Source: Bin87 sp965220265
GTDB lineage: Bacteria; Chloroflexota; Dehalococcoidia; Lucifugimonadales; UBA3495
Reading direction: 5' to 3'
Assembly: GCA_965220265.1 (NCBI GenBank)
Contig: CBDCPM010000003.1
Location: 62,001 to 126,000 of the forward strand
Length of the DNA stretch: 64,000 bases
Every line of letters starts with the position of its first letter. Positions within the stretch are counted from its first letter, which is position 1. The translations under genes were made by a program, and so were the position numbers. The notes below the pieces were generated by a model. The model did no database searches and had not been told where the DNA came from. It saw nothing but the letters and a program-made list of their open reading frames with translations. This document shows, in pieces, positions 59,656-64,000 of this stretch.

Positions 59656-60811
59656 ATGGCAACCGCTTCTGCACCAAAACGTCAGCCTCATGGTCATATG
59701 GCGACCGGTCTGGGTGGCTACCGCGCCTATGTACCGGCCTCGCTCCCACCGCCTCTGGCGTGGGATGACAGTCTGACGGTAAGTCTTTCCTCCGCCGACC
59801 GGGCCATCGGCAGGCTCGCGGGCGAGGGACGGCGCTTGCCCAATCCTCACCTCCTGATCCGGCCCTTCGTCCGCAAAGAGGCTGTTCTGTCCAGCCGCAT
59901 TGAGGGAACCCAGGCGACCCTTGGCGAGTTGCTGGCCGCCGAGGCCGGCGCGACCGTGGAGCGAAGTCCTGCCGACCTGCGCGAGGTGGGCAATTACGTA
60001 GCGGCTTTGGAGTATGGTCTGGAACGGCTGAACACGCTGCCCCTGTCGCTGCGCCTAGTACGCAAGATGCACGAACGACTCATGCGGGGCGTTCGTGGCG
60101 ACGTGGCTACACCGGGGGAGTTCCGGCGTAGCCAGAACTGGATCGGCCCGCCCGGATGTACGCTGAATGATGCCACCTATGTCCCGCCGCCAGTCTCGGA
60201 ACTCATGCCCTGCCTAGATGCTTGGGAGCGGTTCCTGCATGACGACGCCCTGCCACCTCTGGTGCACGCTGCTCTGGCACATTCCCAGTTTGAGGCGATA
60301 CACCCCTTCCTCGACGGGAATGGCCGCGTGGGACGGCTGCTCATTACGCTGCTGCTAGTCAAGCGGGATGTAATCTCCTCTCCTCTACCTGAGTGCCTAC
60401 TTTGAGGCCACTCGGGAAGAATACTACGCACGCCTCCTCGGAGTGACGGAGCGCGGCGAATGGGAAGAATGGCTCACCTATTTCCTGAGAGGTGTCGCTC
60501 TCCAGTCCCAGGACGCCGTAAACCGGATTCAGCGTATAGATGACCTGTTCTCCCAATGGAAGCGCGGTCTGGCTGGTGGACAGTCCCGACTCCCGGAAAG
60601 GGCGCTCGACCTCTTCGCTGAGAACCCCTTCTGGACGGTGGGGGGTCTGAGTGCCCGACTGGAAGTGGCATTCACCACAGCCCAGCGCGCCATGGATCGC
60701 CTGGAGGCGGAGGGCATCGTCGCCCAGGTCGGAGCGGCACGGCGTAATCGAGTGTATCGCTCTGGAGCCATCCTTGACGTGTTGGAGGAGCCTCTGCGCC
60801 TCGCGGGTTAG
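59656..60811 (+). pseudogene. Fic-family protein, frameshifted
   Basis: The first frame (59656-60405) gives a Fic_N segment with an inhibitory motif (SSRIEG, residues 79-84) and the active-site motif HPFLDGNGRVGR (216-227). One base is lost or gained near 60385; the proper continuation YLSAYFEATREEYYARLLGV and the frame to 60811, including a winged helix (AFTTAQRAMDRLEAEGIVAQ), lie in another frame. Fic enzymes AMPylate proteins. The N-terminal inhibitory helix makes this a class II, self-inhibited Fic. The break is again a single indel. Confidence 0.75.
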
Positions 60812-60960
60812 GTTTCGGCGAACACCAGTGGACCGGATACAGCCTTAGGAGGATCGCGTGATTAACTACTGATGATCAACGACAATCAGAAATGCCGTCG
60901 GCAAAAATAGTCGACACTACGTGTCGGTTCGCAGGGTCTTTGACCACCTTGGGAGCGCAG

Positions 60961-61005
60961 TGATTTGACTGATATCAGGTTACTGTTTGGCGGTCAATCA
61001 CCTCC
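60961..61005. repeat. Possible IS21-type end
   Basis: The minus strand reads GTGATTGACCGCCAAAC, a sequence style seen at IS21-family termini, directly next to the stop of the IstB remnant. A similar TTTGCCGGTCAATCA lies at 57129-57143 upstream of the sulfatase gene. Confidence 0.4.
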
Positions 61006-61225
61006 TGCAGAGCCCAGCAGGGCACGGTGTGGCGATAATCTCTCCCTGTAGCTGGTGCCTTCGATGTCGATTTGATAGCTGGCGTTGGCTAACCGGTCGA
61101 GGGCACTGTTGCCGAGGATGGGGTCATCAAACAGACCCAACCACTCGTCCACGGCCTGATTGCTGGTGATGACGAAGCTGGACGCTCGGTGTCGGATGAG
61201 GATGAGGTCATACAGATTCATTGCC
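60994..61225 (-). pseudogene. IstB (IS21 helper ATPase) C-terminal remnant
   Basis: Reads SSFVITSNQAVDEWLGLFDD, PILGNSALDRLANASYQIDI and EGTSYRERLSPHR, the highly conserved C-terminus of IstB transposition helper ATPases. The P-loop part is absent; the 5' boundary at about 61225 coincides with the start of the short repeat copy C. Confidence 0.8.
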
Positions 61226-61270
61226 TTATTGATGCTCCTTGTGGTTCGCCCAACAGCCGTTACGTAATGC
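61225..61270 (+). repeat. Dispersed repeat, copy C (half length)
   Basis: Begins CTTATTGATG, then GGTTCGCCCAACAG and CGTTACGTAA, after which similarity to copies A and B is lost. It starts exactly where the IstB similarity ends. The following 61271-61491 contains no supported gene. Confidence 0.6.
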
Positions 61271-61491
61271 GGGCCAACTCGTCCGCGACTACCTTTCGCT
61301 TGGCATGGCAGAGTTTGGCTCAAACTCTGCCAATCCTGAGCGGGCGATTGATCCAAATCTGAACCTAAACCACCCGAGAGACGACCCGACGACCTCGTCA
61401 AACCTGCCGTCGTCGGTATCGCCCCAAAAGACCTGCCTATCTACGATTGGGCATGCTAACATCATTGAAATAGCCTGAGGTAACGAAGATC

Positions 61492-62490
61492 GTGAAGAAT
61501 TGGGCTAGGTTTTTTTATCATAGTTTTCCGCGACCGCGCCCTGGCGAAACGCCCAGCCAAACCGCCGACCGCGGATGGGCAATTTTCCAGTCTATGGAGA
61601 AACTGGGTTTGGTTTTGGCTCCGGAAGTAGTCGAGTGGGAAGATCCCGTCGGACTCGGGACCCCGTCACCCATTCAAGTTTTGCAGCGGCGCATTTGCTT
61701 CACCGAGTTGTCTACCCAAGAACTTGGCGGGCATTCAACGCGTTTCGGGCCATTCGCTCTTGAGTTTGATACGACTGCTTTGAGGCGCATCGGGGTGCTA
61801 CCCGTCATATACATGCCTCAAGCCTTGTCGGCACACGACCACTTGGCATTGCTCGGGCCGTTTGTCGTTGGTCATCTCGGCCAGATCCGCAGTTTCCTGG
61901 AAAAGCTCAACGAACTTGATCAGTTTGATAGCCTGGCATATTGGCAGGCTCAAAATCCCGAAGCAAACTCCATAGCAGATGACTGCTTAGTTACTTTGAG
62001 AAATGGCGATGAATCACGTGGTGTTGTTCAGGAGTTCGAAGTCCCATTGAAAACGATAAGAGGTGTCCTGAATTATCTGGACTTTGAAACCGCGCCTTTC
62101 AATACGATGATAGGAGCTACCTCTATCGCGCAGGCCATGTTCTATCCAACGGACGACGATCATCACAATCAGGAGCTCGGTTACTACCGACAGCGTGAAT
62201 GGCGTATCACCGCGGACTACGCTGTGAATGGGATTCCTCGTGGCCGAAGCCTTCAAGATGAGGAGAAAGATCTGCTACTTGGACTCGATGAAGCCTTTTG
62301 GGGAAGGGAAACCCACCCGGGCAGACAGCTCCGTCGCGTAGATGAAGCCCTCGTTCTGATCCACCCTGCCCCAGATGAGCTGATTGGTATGGTTCGGAGG
62401 TTCATAGTGCCCGATGACTTCGCCAATGACGCGAGCGAAATTTTCGGGGACCGTGTCGCTACGGTCAGCCAGGTGGAAGAATCCCAATAG
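61492..62490 (+). CDS. AbiGi-like abortive-infection protein
   Basis: A 332-aa protein. RRICFTELSTQELGGHSTRFG, then FALEFDTTALRRIGVLPVIY, matches the conserved start of AbiGi-type proteins (CFTDL...H...YG.f.igF......G..PV.Y). The C-terminal third has REWRI near 242 and a mixed alpha/beta end. The start is GTG 61492 with GAGGT upstream. In the lactococcal AbiG system AbiGi is the antitoxin-like partner of AbiGii; here its operon partner, 4 bases downstream, is a HEPN-type protein instead. Confidence 0.7.
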   Translation: MKNWARFFYHSFPRPRPGETPSQTADRGWAIFQSMEKLGLVLAPEVVEWEDPVGLGTPSPIQVLQRRICFTELSTQELGGHSTRFGPFALEFDTTALRRIGVLPVIYMPQALSAHDHLALLGPFVVGHLGQIRSFLEKLNELDQFDSLAYWQAQNPEANSIADDCLVTLRNGDESRGVVQEFEVPLKTIRGVLNYLDFETAPFNTMIGATSIAQAMFYPTDDDHHNQELGYYRQREWRITADYAVNGIPRGRSLQDEEKDLLLGLDEAFWGRETHPGRQLRRVDEALVLIHPAPDELIGMVRRFIVPDDFANDASEIFGDRVATVSQVEESQ

Positions 62491-62494
62491 AGAT

Positions 62495-62968
62495 ATGGAT
62501 AAAAGTACAACCTATGGAGACGCTGTGGTGCTAATGCACCGGGCGAGAGACTACATCCTACTGTCCGAATTTTTCAGCACGGTCAATTCAACCTTGGGCT
62601 TCAAAACGCCTATTCCCGACCATCTTCAGGAGACCTTGCAAGCATATGGTGGTGGGCTCGGCACAGAGATCGCCGACGCGTTCGCTTGTATGAGCCCGAT
62701 TATGTTCGGGTCCCTATTCCTCAACGATAGGAATTTATCGCCACTGCTCATCGAGGACTTCGAGGGCCCAATGCGCGAACGGGTTGACTACTTCCGAAAC
62801 AAACGCAATCAAATGATCGCGCACCGGATCCAGTTTGAGGCACAAGAAATAACCTTTGACAGCGTCGCCGTGGGCGATGTGGAATTAGGTCAGCGCGGAC
62901 GGGCCATCGTAGCTTCCATACCAGGCGCTTCCTTTGCGGGTGGCGACAGGCAAGCATTCCTAAACTAA
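62495..62968 (+). CDS. HEPN-type protein paired with AbiGi-like
   Basis: A 157-aa mostly helical protein. DYFRNKRNQMIAHRI carries an R-N-x4-H motif (Arg104, His110), the hallmark of HEPN RNases. It begins 4 bases after the AbiGi-like stop, so the two are an operon. The likely division is HEPN toxin with AbiGi-like antitoxin or sensor; I do not know this exact pairing from the literature. The last codons form one arm of the inverted repeat at 62960-63111. Confidence 0.65.
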   Translation: MDKSTTYGDAVVLMHRARDYILLSEFFSTVNSTLGFKTPIPDHLQETLQAYGGGLGTEIADAFACMSPIMFGSLFLNDRNLSPLLIEDFEGPMRERVDYFRNKRNQMIAHRIQFEAQEITFDSVAVGDVELGQRGRAIVASIPGASFAGGDRQAFLN

Positions 62969-63111
62969 AGCCAAGGTGAAATGCGCAGATGGTGGGGGTC
63001 AAACGACGGAGCCGGGTCGTTCTCCAAGTACGGATGAGAGGGATTCACGGGCTTAACCCAGCTGATCAGCATCGCCACTTAAATGTACATCCCACCTTGG
63101 CTTTAGTTTAG
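62960..63111. repeat. 19-bp inverted repeat bracketing 114 bp
   Basis: CTAAACTAAAGCCAAGGTG at 62960-62978 is perfectly repeated in inverse at 63093-63111. The left arm includes the HEPN stop codon. The 114 bp between has no gene. Could be a small MITE-like element or a folded 3' RNA; no target duplication is seen. Confidence 0.55.
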
Positions 63112-63211
63112 ATATCGTCGAACGCTCACTCGAGATCCTGACACGAAAATGGGATGATGCCTTTGACAACAAACCAGAAGATCACGCCGGCGACCCAACC
63201 GACACGTAGAC

Positions 63212-63288
63212 GCGATTGATACTGCGTTTGGTTCGCGCAAAGGGTCATTAGTGAAGCGCTCCGTTCGGTAGCATCCTATTTGAGGCAA
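63212..63288 (+). repeat. Dispersed repeat, copy D
   Basis: ATTGATAC followed by GGTTCGCGCAA, then GTGAAGCGCTCCGTTCGG and CCTATTTGAGGCAA: the full repeat with several substitutions. A partial ATTGAGGCAATGCG recurs at 63313-63326. Confidence 0.65.
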
Positions 63289-63409
63289 CCACTTGCGTTG
63301 GGTAACGGTTTTATTGAGGCAATGCGTTGGTGGCCCTGGGGCAAGTGGCCCTGGTCGTCCAGGAGCAAGAGCACTGGAGATGCCTGAACCATATCTCCTA
63401 CGCGTGTGG

Positions 63410-64000
63410 TCACACCGGCGGACTCAGGTTGATGGTCAAGGCGGCGGCAAGCTCGTTCCTGCGGTCGTCAGGTACCTCGCGCAAAATGAACTTGACCAAG
63501 TCATCCTGTCGAGGTTGACCGAATACCATCCGGTAAACCGCCAATGACCTGCGAAGGGCATCGACTCGTTGGGCGTCGCGCGAAAGCGGGAGCACCGGCG
63601 CATAGCGTTGTATGCGAGCATTGCCCTTCGGGAACACCCAATGGGGCGAGAGTCCCCCATCGTCGCTGAAATCAGCGTCAACCAGACGGTACGCCTCATC
63701 CCATGGGCTCATGAACTGGTCGCGGTTGATCGCCTCCCTGACCTTATCGATCACTGTGTTCCCCACCGACTGCGCGATGTTTTTGCGAATGGCGTGGCCA
63801 TGGTACCGATGGACCCTGCCTTCCCGTTGCTCCAGGTCCACTGGATTTGAAGGGAGGTTCCAGTGCACCACCGCGTGGCAGTACCAGTGGAAATCCAGGC
63901 CCTCCTGCCCAACGGACGTGGTGGCCAGGACGAACGGCCAGAACGGGGAGTTGAAAGAGCGACGAACGGCATCTAAACGCTCACTGGCTTGCTCATCCAG
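63410..64000 (-). CDS. SF2/SNF2-like helicase, C-terminal part (runs off window)
   Basis: Open to the window edge. The visible C-terminus reads PFWPFVLATTSVGQEGLDFH, then AVVHWNLPSNPVDLEQREGRVHRY, i.e. helicase motifs V and VI (QREGRVHR), followed by about 110 residues of helical tail. This is the end of a large SF2 helicase of the kind found in DISARM-like and other defence loci. The start and ATPase motifs lie beyond 64000, so the system cannot be named. Confidence 0.75.
   Translation of the reverse strand: MDEQASERLDAVRRSFNSPFWPFVLATTSVGQEGLDFHWYCHAVVHWNLPSNPVDLEQREGRVHRYHGHAIRKNIAQSVGNTVIDKVREAINRDQFMSPWDEAYRLVDADFSDDGGLSPHWVFPKGNARIQRYAPVLPLSRDAQRVDALRRSLAVYRMVFGQPRQDDLVKFILREVPDDRRNELAAALTINLSPPV

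Noticed and set aside
60443..60811. Independent winged-helix regulator gene
   Set aside because: It is the natural C-terminal part of the Fic protein once the frameshift near 60385 is allowed for.

Overview
The window is 64 kb of mostly GC-rich DNA packed with mobile and anti-phage genes. The few housekeeping-like genes (a sulfatase-fold protein, a kinase-like phosphotransferase, a SAM methyltransferase and a DinB-fold protein, 54.6-59.2 kb) resemble families I associate with Chloroflexota (Dehalococcoidia/SAR202-type, often marine or sponge-associated). That assignment is an inference from protein style; there is no rRNA to confirm it. No rRNA, tRNA or CRISPR array was seen. LAYOUT: (1) 0.3-8.7 kb is a plasmid-like replicon, apparently integrated: five 21-22 bp iterons, a small RHH protein, a Toprim primase, a RepA-type RecA-fold helicase, a probable RepC-like initiator, then parA and an RHH partner. 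Three arrays of 16-bp phased repeats lie next to parA, after the RHH gene and in front of an HNH nuclease gene. A truncated EEP-nuclease gene lies at the right edge. (2) 9.2-14.0 kb carries NERD-type nuclease genes (one intact, two broken, one lacking catalytic residues) around a UvrD-like helicase, with GC-rich hairpins between genes. (3) 14.2-22.9 kb has an 1187-aa helical-repeat protein, a tyrosine integrase with a coupled small HTH gene, a methyltransferase-like protein with eroded motifs, a DUF7662 gene, a PIN-domain gene and a possible HEPN gene. (4) 23.0-31.4 kb has a DEAH helicase fused to a PD-(D/E)XK domain, then a 1205-bp insertion element with 43-bp terminal inverted repeats and an 8-bp target duplication. 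The element carries a nucleotidyltransferase gene but no transposase. Next come a DUF4160/DUF2442-XRE pair, a frameshifted DUF2235 hydrolase with a small membrane protein, and gene remnants. (5) 31.5-49.1 kb is the defence core: nucleotidyltransferase, second integrase, AAA-TOPRIM (PARIS-like) fusion, then on the minus strand an LA2681-type HEPN protein, a single-chain type ISP-like restriction-modification enzyme, AbiEi/AbiEii, a CBASS operon (CapH-CapP-CapV-CD-NTase-Cap2, without Cap3), and an Abi_2/AbiF-type HEPN protein preceded by a promoter and a strong RNA hairpin. (6) 49.3-64 kb has a DUF4238 fragment, an AT-richer SIR2-NTPase gene, chimeric transposase remnants (IS1380/IS110), the housekeeping-like block, a frameshifted Fic gene, an IS21 remnant, an AbiGi-HEPN pair and the C-terminus of a helicase that runs off the window. 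A dispersed ~80-bp repeat (three long copies, one short) separates blocks here. HOW THE GENES WORK TOGETHER: most loci look like self-contained abortive-infection or toxin-antitoxin modules brought together by two integrases, IS elements and small repeats. At least five proteins carry HEPN-type RNase motifs. Several toxin or effector genes (AbiEii, Fic, DUF2235, a NERD paralogue) differ from an intact frame by a single indel, which could be real inactivation or assembly error. The least ordinary features are the transposase-less 1205-bp cassette, the AbiGi-HEPN pair, the Abi_2 leader hairpin, the 16-bp partition arrays, the NERD/UvrD cluster and the CBASS operon that has Cap2 but no Cap3.
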